Shown here one piece after another: positions 17,408 to 25,424 of a stretch of 45,779 bases of DNA. Below the pieces are notes generated by a model. The model made no database searches, was not told the DNA's origin, and saw only the letters and a list, made by a program, of their open reading frames with translations. The translations under genes and the position numbers were made by a program. How positions within the stretch are numbered: position 1 is the stretch's first letter; every line of letters begins with the position of its first letter. Origin of the DNA: Polaromonas sp. GTDB lineage: Bacteria > Pseudomonadota > Gammaproteobacteria > Burkholderiales > Burkholderiaceae_C. The DNA lies in the NCBI GenBank assembly GCA_025362315.1, contig JANYGP010000113.1, forward strand, positions 1 to 45,779, written 5' to 3'.

Positions 17408-19261
17408 TCAATCCCCCAGCACAACACCTTCACGCCTTGGATCAGCACCACCAAAAAAGCCTTTGTCGGTTTTTTGAATCGCTTGCAGGCCGCTGTTCAT
17501 GTTCTGCTCGCGCACTTCAGCGCCGCGTGCTCTGAGCGCCTCAACGGTGGCGGGTGAAAAGCGTTTTTCTTCCAGCAGGCTGGGGCCGTTCAATGAGCCA
17601 AAGTTGGGCAGGTCAATCGCTTGCTGGGCGTTCAGGCCCCAGTTCAGCGTGCCGTACAGCAGCTTGGCGGTGTGGTGAATGATCAGTGCTCCGCCCATGC
17701 TGCCACCGGTCATCACGAGTTGGTTGGTGGTCTTGTCAAACACCAGCGTGGGCGCCATCGATGACCTGGGGCGCTTGCCCGGCTGCACACGGTTGGCAAT
17801 CGGTTTGCCTTCGGCATCAGTCGGTGCAAAGCTGAAGTCGGTCAATTCATTATTGAGAAAAAATCCTCCCGCTTTGCCGGTGCCGCCATCGGTTAACTGG
17901 CGCGAGCCAAAAGCATCTTCAACAGTCGACGTCATTGAAATCGCGTTGCCAAAAGCATCGATGATGCTGATGTGTGATGTACCAAATTCGGGCTGATCAG
18001 GCATGGGGGCGTAGGCGGTTTTAACCGGACCGGGCACGCCGGGGTTGGCAGTTTTCATGCTCTGGCCGCCGGGTTGCTGGGCAATCAGTTTGGCTCTAGC
18101 AGCCAGGTAGTCGGGTGCCAGCAAGCTCATCCAGCTGCCGCCGGGTGCGGTCACAAAATCAGGGTCGCCCAGGTACTGCGCGCGGTCTGCAAATGCCAGG
18201 CGTGATGCCTCGGTGTACAAATGAAGCCAGTCAGCAGATGGCGTCTGGCCCGAGCCCATGACACTGCCCGCTACGCCGCTCATGCCCTCGACCGGAGGCA
18301 AAGTGGCCGCGTTGGTGTTTGCCAACATGCCCAGAATTTGCCCGACGGCAATTGCCCCCGAGCTCGGTGGCGGCATGCCGCAAATTTTGTAGGCCGAGTG
18401 CGCCGCAAAGTAATCGCTGCACAGTGGCTCGCGCTTTTTGACCTGGTAACCGGAAAGATCACTCATGCTCAATTTGCCCGGGTTGGTCGGATGGCCTTGT
18501 ACTTTTTTAACCATGGCTTGGGCGATGCTGCCCTCATGCATCGCGCTGGCGCCCTTGGTGGCAATTTGCCGCAGCACTTCGGCTAAAGCCGGGTTTTTTA
18601 ACAACGTGCCCGGCTCAAGCGATGAGCCGTCAGCGCTGAAGTAGTACGCGGCAGCGGCTGGGTCTTTTTTCAGATGCGCGTCATTTTTGAGTTGCATGGC
18701 CAGGCGCGGACTGACTTTAAAACCGCTTTCAGCCAGCGCGATGGCCGGTATGAACAACTGCGCCCACGGCAACTTGCCGTATTGCTGGTGCGCAACTTCC
18801 AACATCTTGACGACGCCAGGTACGCCGACAGCACGGCCCCCGACCACGCCGTCAAAAAACGCCATCGGCTTACCGTCAGCGCCCATAAACAGATTTCCAT
18901 CAACACCGGCAGGCGCGGTTTCGCGGCCATCAAAAGCCTCTACCTTGCTACCAGTGGAATGCAGCATGAAAGCGCCGCCGCCAATGCCGCTGGACTGGGG
19001 TTCAACCAGCGTCAGCACCATTTGAACAGCCACTGCCGCATCAATGGCCGAGCCGCCTGCGCGCAGCACCTGAAAGCCTGCATCAGTAGCCAGCGGATTG
19101 GCTGCAGCGACAGCAAATTTGGTCGTGGCCCAGCCTGGCTTAGGGGTGTAGCCGGACGCGCCCTCAGGCTGCGCGGGGGCGGTGTACACAAAAGGTGCGG
19201 GGGCGGTAGCGCAGGCCGCAAGCAGCGAGGCCAGGGCAACTGAAGTGAGCAGGCGTTTCAT
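17408..19261 (-). CDS. ggt: Gamma-glutamyltransferase (glutathione hydrolase), lipoprotein
   Basis: Cleaves the gamma-glutamyl bond of glutathione and related peptides in the periplasm; 617 aa. The N-terminus MKRLLTSVALASLLAACATA has a lipobox (LLAAC), implying anchoring to a membrane. Family motifs are GGSAIDAAVAVQMVLTLVEP, SGIGGGAFMLH and the autoprocessing threonine in EFGTSHISIIDAFGN near residue 430, with TGGSMGGALIIH near the C-terminus. A start eight codons upstream is open, but the signal peptide and a GGGA element before 19261 favour this one. Expected to self-cleave into two subunits. Single gene. Confidence 0.94.
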   Translation of the reverse strand: MKRLLTSVALASLLAACATAPAPFVYTAPAQPEGASGYTPKPGWATTKFAVAAANPLATDAGFQVLRAGGSAIDAAVAVQMVLTLVEPQSSGIGGGAFMLHSTGSKVEAFDGRETAPAGVDGNLFMGADGKPMAFFDGVVGGRAVGVPGVVKMLEVAHQQYGKLPWAQLFIPAIALAESGFKVSPRLAMQLKNDAHLKKDPAAAAYYFSADGSSLEPGTLLKNPALAEVLRQIATKGASAMHEGSIAQAMVKKVQGHPTNPGKLSMSDLSGYQVKKREPLCSDYFAAHSAYKICGMPPPSSGAIAVGQILGMLANTNAATLPPVEGMSGVAGSVMGSGQTPSADWLHLYTEASRLAFADRAQYLGDPDFVTAPGGSWMSLLAPDYLAARAKLIAQQPGGQSMKTANPGVPGPVKTAYAPMPDQPEFGTSHISIIDAFGNAISMTSTVEDAFGSRQLTDGGTGKAGGFFLNNELTDFSFAPTDAEGKPIANRVQPGKRPRSSMAPTLVFDKTTNQLVMTGGSMGGALIIHHTAKLLYGTLNWGLNAQQAIDLPNFGSLNGPSLLEEKRFSPATVEALRARGAEVREQNMNSGLQAIQKTDKGFFGGADPRREGVVLGD

Positions 19262-19382
19262 ACAAAATTCCCAAAAATCAAACAAGCCGACATGTTACGC
19301 CTGACAACTTTGGGCAAACGGCCGGTTTATGCAGGGTTTGTACGCGTCAGCCCAAACCGAAAACCAAAAACTAAAAAATAAT

Positions 19383-20108
19383 TTATTTTTTAAAACTTAC
19401 ATCGCCAAACCATGTCGTGACGCGGTCGTCTGTGTTGTCTGTGTCATTGCCTACCGATATGCCGGTAATGGCAGGCGCATCAAAACCAAACGCTTCCTTG
19501 AAGTCAGCTGCCACATCGCGCGTCTCAGTCCGCCACTGACCGATGGCACCAGGGCCGCTTTGCAGCACCACCTTGCGCAGCAACCGGGTAAACGGGCTCC
19601 ATGCAGAGTAACCCACGCGGTGCTTGTTGTCCCAGACATAGCACGGGGCAGCGGTGGGCACATCGACGCCGGCAATGCTGCGGGCCAGCTTTATTTTGGT
19701 GCGGTCAGCAAACGGCAGTGATTCAAGAGGCACATCAAAAAAAACATACAACCGTGCTGAATGGTCGTCGGCCAGTTTTTCGTCCATGTCCGCTTTGTCG
19801 AGGGTGCGGTCCACCTTCCAGCGCCACTGCAATGTGCTGCTGGTCTGCGCACCGAGCAGCGCAACTGGCACGGCCATGCTGCCGGCGCTGTTGTTGGAGT
19901 CAACCTTCAAAACCGTTTTGCCTTCGTCTGCTACCAGTGCAAACTGGTTGGGTTTGATGTTGGGGTAAGCCACCATGCGAAATTCTTTAGGCATGGCCTG
20001 GCCTGGGGACATTTTCGAAAATATATCTTGCGCGGGAGCACTTTGCGCAAGCAGCCCGGTCAATGCTGCCAGCACAAAACGCCCGTCCAAGGTCACCTTC
20101 CAGCTCAT
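19383..20108 (-). CDS. DUF3047 family exported protein
   Basis: A 241-aa protein of unknown function. It has an N-terminal hydrophobic signal (VLAALTGLLAQSAPAQ), then the DUF3047 body: LQWRWKVDRTLDKADM, the acidic DDHSARLYVFFD and a C-terminal GNDTDNTDDRVTTWFGDV. Tryptophan- and aspartate-rich strands suggest a carbohydrate-binding-like beta fold, but this is not established. Its ATG overlaps the stop of the Bug-type receptor gene by four bases, so the two are made together. Likely periplasmic. Confidence 0.88.
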   Translation of the reverse strand: MSWKVTLDGRFVLAALTGLLAQSAPAQDIFSKMSPGQAMPKEFRMVAYPNIKPNQFALVADEGKTVLKVDSNNSAGSMAVPVALLGAQTSSTLQWRWKVDRTLDKADMDEKLADDHSARLYVFFDVPLESLPFADRTKIKLARSIAGVDVPTAAPCYVWDNKHRVGYSAWSPFTRLLRKVVLQSGPGAIGQWRTETRDVAADFKEAFGFDAPAITGISVGNDTDNTDDRVTTWFGDVSFKK

Positions 20109-21061
20109 TCGACTTTCGCGCCAGACGCTTTGACCACTTTGGCCATACGTTCATAGTCAATAGCCAGCAGTTTTGCAAAGTCAATGTTGCTCAAAGCTTG
20201 TGGCTCAATGCCCTGTTTGTCGAGTCTGGCCAGCACAACCGGGTCTTTCAACAAAGTAGCCATTGCAGCATTGATGCGGTTGACTTCAGCCACAGGCGTT
20301 GCGGTCGGGCCCAGCAGGCCAAACCATGAATCAAACTGGTAGCCGGGCAAGCCACTTTCGGCAATGGTTGGTACGTCTGGCAGGTATCTAGAGCGTTTTG
20401 GCGAAGTAACACCCATCAGCCGGATGCGGCTGTCTTTGGCAAAGGCCAGAGCGCCAATGCTGGCCGCAATAACTGCCTGGGCACGGCCTGAAATCACTTC
20501 ATTGATCGCCTCACCGGTGGCTTTGAGCGGCACATGCACCACGTCAATGCCAGCCAGACCATTGAAGTACGCCATCGACAAATGGGTGGCGCTGCCAATG
20601 CCCGCGGTGGCGTAGTTCATTTTGCCGGGGTTGGCTTTGGCGTGCCTGATGTACTCGGCTGCTGTCTTGGCAGGCACATCGGGGTGCACCATCAGCACAT
20701 AGTCCGCAGTGCCAATGTGGGCCAGCGGCACAAAGTCTTTTTGCGGGTCGTAAGCCAGCTTGGTGTACAGGCTGCCTGCAATGTTGTGGCTGGCAGCGGC
20801 CAGCACCATGGTGCCGCTGTCGGGCGCTGACTTGGCCACAAACCCCGTGCCCACCGTGCCGCCTGCGCCGGGTTTGTTGTCAACGATAACAGTTTGACCC
20901 AATGCCAGGCCCAGCTCGGCAGACAGCGCACGCGCCAGCAAGTCCTGCACGCCGCCGGGGGCAAACGGCACGACGATGCGGGCGACTTTGGGGTTGGTTT
21001 GGGCAAACGACATGGCGCTGGAAAAGGCAAGGGGCGCGATGACAAAAGTTCTACGTTGCAT
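20105..21061 (-). CDS. Bug-family (TctC-like) periplasmic solute receptor
   Basis: A 318-aa tripartite-tricarboxylate-type receptor. The N-terminal signal segment MQRRTFVIAPLAFSSAMSFA is followed by ARIVVPFAPGGVQDLLARAL, the classic Bug ligand-binding loop, and DNKPGAGGTVGTGFVAKSAP. The second lobe shows YATAGIGSATHLSMAYF. No tctA/tctB membrane genes are nearby, as is common for the expanded Bug family in Burkholderiales. It is coupled by ATGA overlap to the DUF3047 gene. Ligands of such orphan receptors are usually carboxylates; here unknown. Confidence 0.93.
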   Translation of the reverse strand: MQRRTFVIAPLAFSSAMSFAQTNPKVARIVVPFAPGGVQDLLARALSAELGLALGQTVIVDNKPGAGGTVGTGFVAKSAPDSGTMVLAAASHNIAGSLYTKLAYDPQKDFVPLAHIGTADYVLMVHPDVPAKTAAEYIRHAKANPGKMNYATAGIGSATHLSMAYFNGLAGIDVVHVPLKATGEAINEVISGRAQAVIAASIGALAFAKDSRIRLMGVTSPKRSRYLPDVPTIAESGLPGYQFDSWFGLLGPTATPVAEVNRINAAMATLLKDPVVLARLDKQGIEPQALSNIDFAKLLAIDYERMAKVVKASGAKVE

Positions 21062-21129
21062 GATGATTTTTTAGTCCGGTAAGTTATCAAATGGTTCAAC
21101 ATTGTGTAGAAAACTATCGGTTCTAATTC

Positions 21130-21225
21130 CGTCATTTCCGCGAAGGCGGGAATTCAGGATCACCCCACAATTCAGCGGCGATGCGAAAACACGGGCACTG
21201 TACTGCCGCCTTCGCGGGAATGACG
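21130..21225. repeat. 96-bp element bounded by 20-bp inverted repeats
   Basis: CGTCATTTCCGCGAAGGCGG at 21130-21149 is an inverted copy, with one mismatch, of CCGCCTTCGCGGGAATGACG at 21206-21225. Each arm also folds on itself through CCGC-GAAG-GCGG. The CGTCATTCCCGCGAAGGCGG wording is a known type of short intergenic repeat in proteobacteria, sometimes considered MITE-like. It lies between argE and the Bug receptor gene. Confidence 0.8.
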
Positions 21226-21232
21226 GGCCGGG

Positions 21233-22441
21233 TCAGGACACACAAATTTCATCCGCCAATTTGCGCATAAAACGTTCGCACCAGGCCAGCTGCTCCAGCG
21301 TTACCCATTCATTGGGCTGGTGCGCCTGGGCAATGTGGCCCGGGCCGCAAACAATGGTCGGCACGCCAGCATTGTGAAACAGCGATGCTTCGGTACCGAA
21401 AGACACCTTGCCTGCGCCTTGGGATGCATCCGTTCCTGCGCAGGTAAAACAAAGTTTTGCGATGTCGCTGTCCGAATCCGTTGCAAAGCCCGGCAACATC
21501 GACGTGCGCACATGCGTGATGCCTGTATCTGGCGCGACCTTTTGCATGGCAGGCAGCAGGCTGTCTGCAAAGGCTTTGGCCTGTGCAAACAAATCATCAG
21601 GCGAATTGAGGTGGTGGTGGCGAATCTCCCACGTCACATCGCAGTCACGCGGAATAATATTCAGCGCTGTGCCGCCAGCAATCACACCTGTATGGATGGT
21701 GGTGTGCGGCACATCGTAGACCGCATCAAACGGGCCATCTTTGGCCAGTGCGCGGTGCATGCCTTTGAGGTGGGTCACAAACTCGCAGGCAATCTCAACA
21801 GCGTTCACACCCAGCGGCGTCAGCGACGAATGCGCTTCATGCCCGCGCACCGATGTTTTGTAGCCATGCTTGCCCTTGTGCGCAATCACCACCTGCATGC
21901 CGGTGGGCTCACCCACGATGCAGCCCGCTGGCTTGTAGCCACGCACCTGCATGTCCGCAATCAGCCGGTGCACGCCAATGCAGCCAATTTCTTCGTCATA
22001 ACTAAAAGCCAGATGCAGCGGGCGCTTGAGCTTGCGCTTCAGTAGCTCGGGCACCATCATCAAGGCCGTTGCACCATAGCTTTTCATGTCAGTCACGCCG
22101 CGCCCGTACAGCTTGTCGCCAATAATTTGCGCGTCGAACGGGTCAGTGACCCAGGGCTGGCCATCTACCGGCACCACATCGGTATGGCCCGACAGAACCA
22201 AGCCGCCGACTTTGCATTCGCCGTCATGGGCGGGTAAGGTGGCCCACAGGTTGGCTTTGAGGCTCGTGTCGTCGTAACTCAAATGGCACTCGATGCCTTG
22301 GCCTTCAAGCAGTTCACGCGTCCATTCGATGATGGGAAGGTTGCTGTCGCGGGAAACGGACGCAAACGACACCCATTTTTTGATCAGCGGCAGGGCAGCC
22401 AGACTGGGCTGTAGTATGGCTTGAAGAGTTGGTGCGTTCAT
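21233..22441 (-). CDS. argE: Acetylornithine deacetylase
   Basis: M20-family metallopeptidase-fold enzyme, 402 aa, converting N-acetyl-L-ornithine to ornithine plus acetate in arginine synthesis. Di-zinc ligands are visible in LSGHTDVVPVDGQPW, YGRGVTDMKSYG, SYDEEIGCIGVHRL and, near the end, CGPGHIAQAHQPNEWV. The dimerisation lid contains KGKHGYKTSVRGHEAHSS. The frame is open 17 codons further upstream, but the MNAPTLQ start at 22441 fits the family better. Related M20 deacylases are hard to separate by eye, but the match to ArgE is close along the whole length. Divergent from the DUF1993 gene. Confidence 0.9.
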   Translation of the reverse strand: MNAPTLQAILQPSLAALPLIKKWVSFASVSRDSNLPIIEWTRELLEGQGIECHLSYDDTSLKANLWATLPAHDGECKVGGLVLSGHTDVVPVDGQPWVTDPFDAQIIGDKLYGRGVTDMKSYGATALMMVPELLKRKLKRPLHLAFSYDEEIGCIGVHRLIADMQVRGYKPAGCIVGEPTGMQVVIAHKGKHGYKTSVRGHEAHSSLTPLGVNAVEIACEFVTHLKGMHRALAKDGPFDAVYDVPHTTIHTGVIAGGTALNIIPRDCDVTWEIRHHHLNSPDDLFAQAKAFADSLLPAMQKVAPDTGITHVRTSMLPGFATDSDSDIAKLCFTCAGTDASQGAGKVSFGTEASLFHNAGVPTIVCGPGHIAQAHQPNEWVTLEQLAWCERFMRKLADEICVS

Positions 22442-22518
22442 GTCATGCCTTTGTTGCCATCGATGGATAAAATCATACGTCAGCCTGCACAATGCAGCCT
22501 TACTTCACGAAAGAAACC

Positions 22519-23028
22519 ATGACCAACGCCATATACGAAACCTCTATCCCCGTTTTCAAACAAATGCTGGGCGGCCTGAAAGAAGTTTTGCGCAAGGCCG
22601 AGGCACACGCTGTTGACAAAAAAATTGACCCCAATGCGTTGCTGCAGGCACGCCTGTTCCCCGACATGTTCAACCTGCTGCGCCAGGTGCAGGTCGCCAG
22701 CGACTTTGCCAAAAGCGTGTCAGCCCGACTGGCAGGTGTCGAAGTGCCCAAGTTGGAAGACAACGAGCAAACTTTTGCCGACCTGCAAACACGCATCGAC
22801 AAAGTGCTGGCATTTATCGGTAGCCTGGATGTCTCAAAGTTTGCCGACGCGGCTACGCGCGAGATCATCACGCAAGCCGGCACACCCAAAGAAAAGCGTT
22901 TTACTGGCCAGTCGTATTTGCTGAATTACGGGCTGCCGCACTTCTTTTTTCACGCCACCACTGCGTATGCCATCTTGCGGCACAACGGCATTGAAATTGG
23001 TAAAAAAGACTATATTGGCACGTATTGA
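22519..23028 (+). CDS. DUF1993 family protein
   Basis: A 169-aa cytoplasmic protein of unknown function with a predicted four-helix, DinB-like fold. The conserved features are QMLGGLKEVLRKAEAHA near the N-terminus, ARLFPDMFNLLRQVQVASDF, and the C-terminal LNYGLPHFFFHATTAYAILR. The frame opens nine codons earlier, but MTNAIYET with GAAAG upstream fits the family start. A repeat copy begins ten bases after the stop. No signal peptide or membrane segment. Confidence 0.88.
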   Translation: MTNAIYETSIPVFKQMLGGLKEVLRKAEAHAVDKKIDPNALLQARLFPDMFNLLRQVQVASDFAKSVSARLAGVEVPKLEDNEQTFADLQTRIDKVLAFIGSLDVSKFADAATREIITQAGTPKEKRFTGQSYLLNYGLPHFFFHATTAYAILRHNGIEIGKKDYIGTY

Positions 23029-23037
23029 GGTGTAAAT

Positions 23038-23092
23038 CAGGCTGTAGCCCAATAGGTACGGGCGCTTACAGCTACTAAATTAATAGCAATTG
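23038..23092 (+). repeat. Dispersed hairpin repeat, copy 5
   Basis: GCTGTAGCCCAATAGG, TACGGGCGCTTACAGCTACT and AATTAATAGCAA match the family. In this copy the outer stem is extended (GCTGTA pairs with TACAGC), consistent with selection on the hairpin. It lies exactly between the DUF1993 stop and the integrase remnant. Confidence 0.85.
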
Positions 23093-23835
23093 TTATTGAG
23101 CCACTTTCGAATCCAGCGGGCTTTGCGTTCCACTGCTACCTGCCTTGATGACATGCGTGTAAGGCATGGTCGTGCTTGCGTCTCTGTGGCCCAGCAGTTC
23201 CTGCACCGTACGAATGCCGGTGCCGGATTACAGTGAATGCGTTGTAAAACTGTGGCGCATGGTATGCACCGTCACATGCTTGGCAATCTCTGCCTGTCCA
23301 ACCGCCTTTTTTTTGCTGGCGGCTCAGCCGCTTCTCAAACAAGTGATGCCGCTGCTCAACGCCGGTGCGTGTGTCAATCGACAAGCCCGGCGAAGGAAAC
23401 AACCAGTGCCAGGCCCACGTCTGGCCCGCGCGCGGATACTTCGTGTCGAGTGCATGCGGCAGGTACACGCCGCTGCGCTCTGAGGGGCGGTCTGCCGCCC
23501 ACAAGCACCGCGACCGCGCCAGCTGTTCACGAAGCGGCGACGCCAGCACGCTCGGTAGCATCACCGCGCGGTCTTTGTCGCCCTTGCCACTGCGCACCAC
23601 GATTACCTGCCGCTCAAAGTCGACATCCTTCACGCGCAGACTCAGCCCTTCGGCCAAACGCATGCCTGTTCCATACAGCAAGCGAGCCAGCACGCCCTCA
23701 ACACCATCGACCAGCGCTAAAACAGATTGCACTTCAGCCACAGTCAGCACCACGGGAATGCGTTTGCGCTCAGGCGGGCGGCCATTGGATTGCAGCCAGG
23801 GCAGGTCTTGATCAAGCACCTGCCGGCGGAAGAAT
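23093..23835 (-). pseudogene. intI: Degenerate integron integrase (IntI-type tyrosine recombinase)
   Basis: The left-reading frame gives LPWLQSNGRPPERKRIPVVL, LLYGTGMRLAEGLSLRVKDV (catalytic Arg), GKGDKDRAVMLP and then GVYLPHALDTKYPRAGQTW with WAWHWLFPSPGLSIDTRTGV. That last insertion is specific to integron integrases among tyrosine recombinases. An 8-base A run near 23309-23316 shifts the frame. Corrected, it continues to VHTMRHSFTTHSL (H-x-x-R box), a TAA where CAA is expected, then [20 protein letters not shown], catalytic Tyr in MPYTHV and [10 protein letters not shown], stopping at 23093. Homology begins abruptly near 23835, so about 110 N-terminal residues are lost. All core catalytic residues are recognisable but the gene cannot make an active enzyme. 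Confidence 0.88.
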
Positions 23836-23860
23836 CGGGGTCAGATTTCAATTAAATCTA
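23836..23860. repeat. Palindrome at the truncation edge of intI
   Basis: A GGGGTCAG stretch is followed by AGATTT-CAATT-AAATCT (23843-23859), a 6-bp inverted repeat. Similar GGGGTCAGATTT..AAATCT sequences border REP-like and RAYT-associated elements in proteobacteria. Its location exactly where integrase homology stops suggests it marks the event that truncated the gene. The stretch from here to about 23965 has no feature I can support. Confidence 0.45.
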
Positions 23861-23967
23861 ATCTCATTTTCAAAGCTGCTCGCGCACACATCCACTGGTC
23901 AAAAGGCCCATAACATCGTTCGAAATGGCTCATAAACAGCGTTTTGAGGCAGCGAGCCAGTTAAAAC

Positions 23968-24066
23968 CAAGTCGAAAAGCGGTTTACAACCTGAAAAACA
24001 GTCGTTTTAGGATATAAAAAGTGGCTGTAATCCAATAGATACGGGCGCGAGCAGCTCCTGATATGG
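23968..24066 (+). repeat. Dispersed hairpin repeat, copy 6 (extended form)
   Basis: The core at 24021-24066 reads GTGGCTGTAATCCAATAG, TACGGGCGCGAGCAGCTCCT, GATAT. Upstream of it, AAAAACAGTCGTTTTAGG and ATATAAAAAG resemble the leader also seen before the copies at 39829 and 42823, indicating a longer ~90-bp element. It sits downstream of the DUF4864 gene stop. Confidence 0.75.
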
Positions 24067-24087
24067 GAGCATCTTGCGCGGCCTTAT

Positions 24088-24564
24088 TCAGGCCATGCGG
24101 CCTTTGTTCTCAACCACTGCGCAGCCGCTGATCCGCCAGGTTTTGTCTTTTTGGCGTTGCAGGCTGTACACCGCCAGCCAGGATGCGCCGCTGGCGTCCA
24201 GCATCTGCACACGTTGAATCACATCATCGCCCGAGCTTTCAGGCTTTAAAAAAGCAACAGACGCCGGGCGGTACACCACCGGGTAGCTGTTTTTGACCAT
24301 CGCCATAAAAGCGCTTGAGCTGCCGATGTTTTTGCGCAGCTCGGGCGCAGCATATGAAAAGGCTTTGTCTGCATCGTCTTTGGCAAACGCGGCCAACTGG
24401 CTTTGCACCACGGTTTGCACGGCTTGTTCGTCTTTGACGGACAGTGCTTCTGCATGTGCGGGCACAAATGCTTGAAGCACAGCAAAGAAGACTGAAAAAA
24501 CAAGCTGTAACGCGCGTTGGTGAATAAGGCGTTGGTGAAAGGGGCGATGGACGAGGTGTGTCAT
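24088..24564 (-). CDS. DUF4864 family exported protein
   Basis: A 158-aa protein with an N-terminal hydrophobic segment (ALQLVFSVFFAVLQAFVPAHA) that looks like a signal peptide, preceded by a basic His/Arg-rich leader. The body matches DUF4864: LSVKDEQAVQTVVQSQLAAF, AFSYAAPELRKNIGSS, FMAMVKNSYPVVYRPASV and a C-terminal KTWRISGCAVVE. The fold is probably SnoaL/NTF2-like, function unknown. Divergent from the carboxylesterase gene, with 112 bp between them. A later in-frame ATG could shorten the leader. Confidence 0.87.
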   Translation of the reverse strand: MTHLVHRPFHQRLIHQRALQLVFSVFFAVLQAFVPAHAEALSVKDEQAVQTVVQSQLAAFAKDDADKAFSYAAPELRKNIGSSSAFMAMVKNSYPVVYRPASVAFLKPESSGDDVIQRVQMLDASGASWLAVYSLQRQKDKTWRISGCAVVENKGRMA

Positions 24565-24676
24565 GGAATGTTGCCGGTGGGGTGACTACATAATGATACG
24601 CACAGCATAAGACTTTGGATGCCTGCATGGGGTGCTCACTAGAATCACCCTTTGTTGACCCTAACTTAAAGCCACC

Positions 24677-25366
24677 ATGTCCCTTCAAGTCATAGAAGCT
24701 CAAACCGGCAATCCCGACGACAGCCCTGTTGCCACCATCCTCATCATGCACGGCCTGGGCGCCGATGGACGCGACTTCATGCCGATTGCCGAGCAACTGG
24801 ATTTGTCCAGCGTGGGGCCGGTGCGCTTTCTGTTCCCCAACGCACCCAGCATTCCCGTGACCATCAATGGCGGCTATGTGATGCCTGCCTGGTACGACAT
24901 CATGACCGCAGACCTGGTGCGGCGTGAAGACGAGGCGGGCCTGCGCTTGTCGCAGTCGCAAATTGAAGCTTTGATTGCCAACGAAAAAGCGCGGGGCATG
25001 CCTGCAAACCGCATCGTGGTGGCGGGCTTTTCGCAGGGCTGTGCCATGGCGTTGATGGTTGGCGTGCGCCAGGCAGAAGCACTGGCTGGCATTGTGGGCC
25101 TGTCGGGGTATTTGCCTCTGGCTGACAAGTTGATGGCTGAGCACAGTGCTGCCAGCCTGACAACACCTGTTTTCATGGCCCATGGCACGCGTGACGCTGT
25201 GGTCGCGCTGCCGCGCGCTGTTGCCTCGCGTGACGCGCTGGCCGCCGCGGGCTATGCCGTCGAATGGCACGACTACCCGATGGAACACTCGGTCTGCCCA
25301 CAAGAAGTGGCTGATCTGGAATCGTTTTTCAAGCGTGTACTTGCCAAACCCGTGCCAGAAACTTAA
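24677..25366 (+). CDS. Carboxylesterase / phospholipase family alpha-beta hydrolase
   Basis: A 229-aa cytoplasmic serine hydrolase of the carboxylesterase-phospholipase (EstB-like) group. Features: the oxyanion segment LIMHGLGADGRDFMPIAEQL, the nucleophile elbow GFSQGCAMA, the acid in MAHGTRDAVVALP, and the histidine in DYPMEHSVCPQEV. Catalytic triad complete; no signal peptide. Such enzymes hydrolyse short-chain esters or lysophospholipids. Single gene, followed by a repeat 14 bases after its stop and facing an unidentified gene. Confidence 0.93.
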   Translation: MSLQVIEAQTGNPDDSPVATILIMHGLGADGRDFMPIAEQLDLSSVGPVRFLFPNAPSIPVTINGGYVMPAWYDIMTADLVRREDEAGLRLSQSQIEALIANEKARGMPANRIVVAGFSQGCAMALMVGVRQAEALAGIVGLSGYLPLADKLMAEHSAASLTTPVFMAHGTRDAVVALPRAVASRDALAAAGYAVEWHDYPMEHSVCPQEVADLESFFKRVLAKPVPET

Positions 25367-25380
25367 GAAATCACCTTCAA

Positions 25381-25424
25381 GCCCAATCAAAACGGGCGCT
25401 GGCAGCTATTTAATCAATAGCATT
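25381..25424 (+). repeat. Dispersed hairpin repeat, copy 7
   Basis: GCCCAATCAAAACGGGCGCT, GGCAGCTATTTAATC and AATAGCATT match the family; the outer GCTGTA arm is reduced. It fills nearly the whole gap between the convergent stop codons at 25366 and 25425. Confidence 0.8.

Noticed and set aside
21288..21325. A stretch in argE resembling the hairpin repeat (AGCTGCTCCAGCG, then CATTGGGCTGG)
   Set aside because: It encodes the widely conserved HQPNEWVTLEQLAW end of ArgE-type enzymes and the spacing differs from the repeat. Taken as coincidence, and as a caution for the gcvP match.
23237..23935. Rightward open frames overlapping the integrase remnant
   Set aside because: They are shadows of the leftward integrase reading frame, with arginine- and proline-rich translations and no family match.
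23860..24090. Possible integron attC or attI site beside the integrase remnant
   Set aside because: No pair of GTTRRRY / RYYYAAC core sites with the expected inner symmetry could be found by eye.
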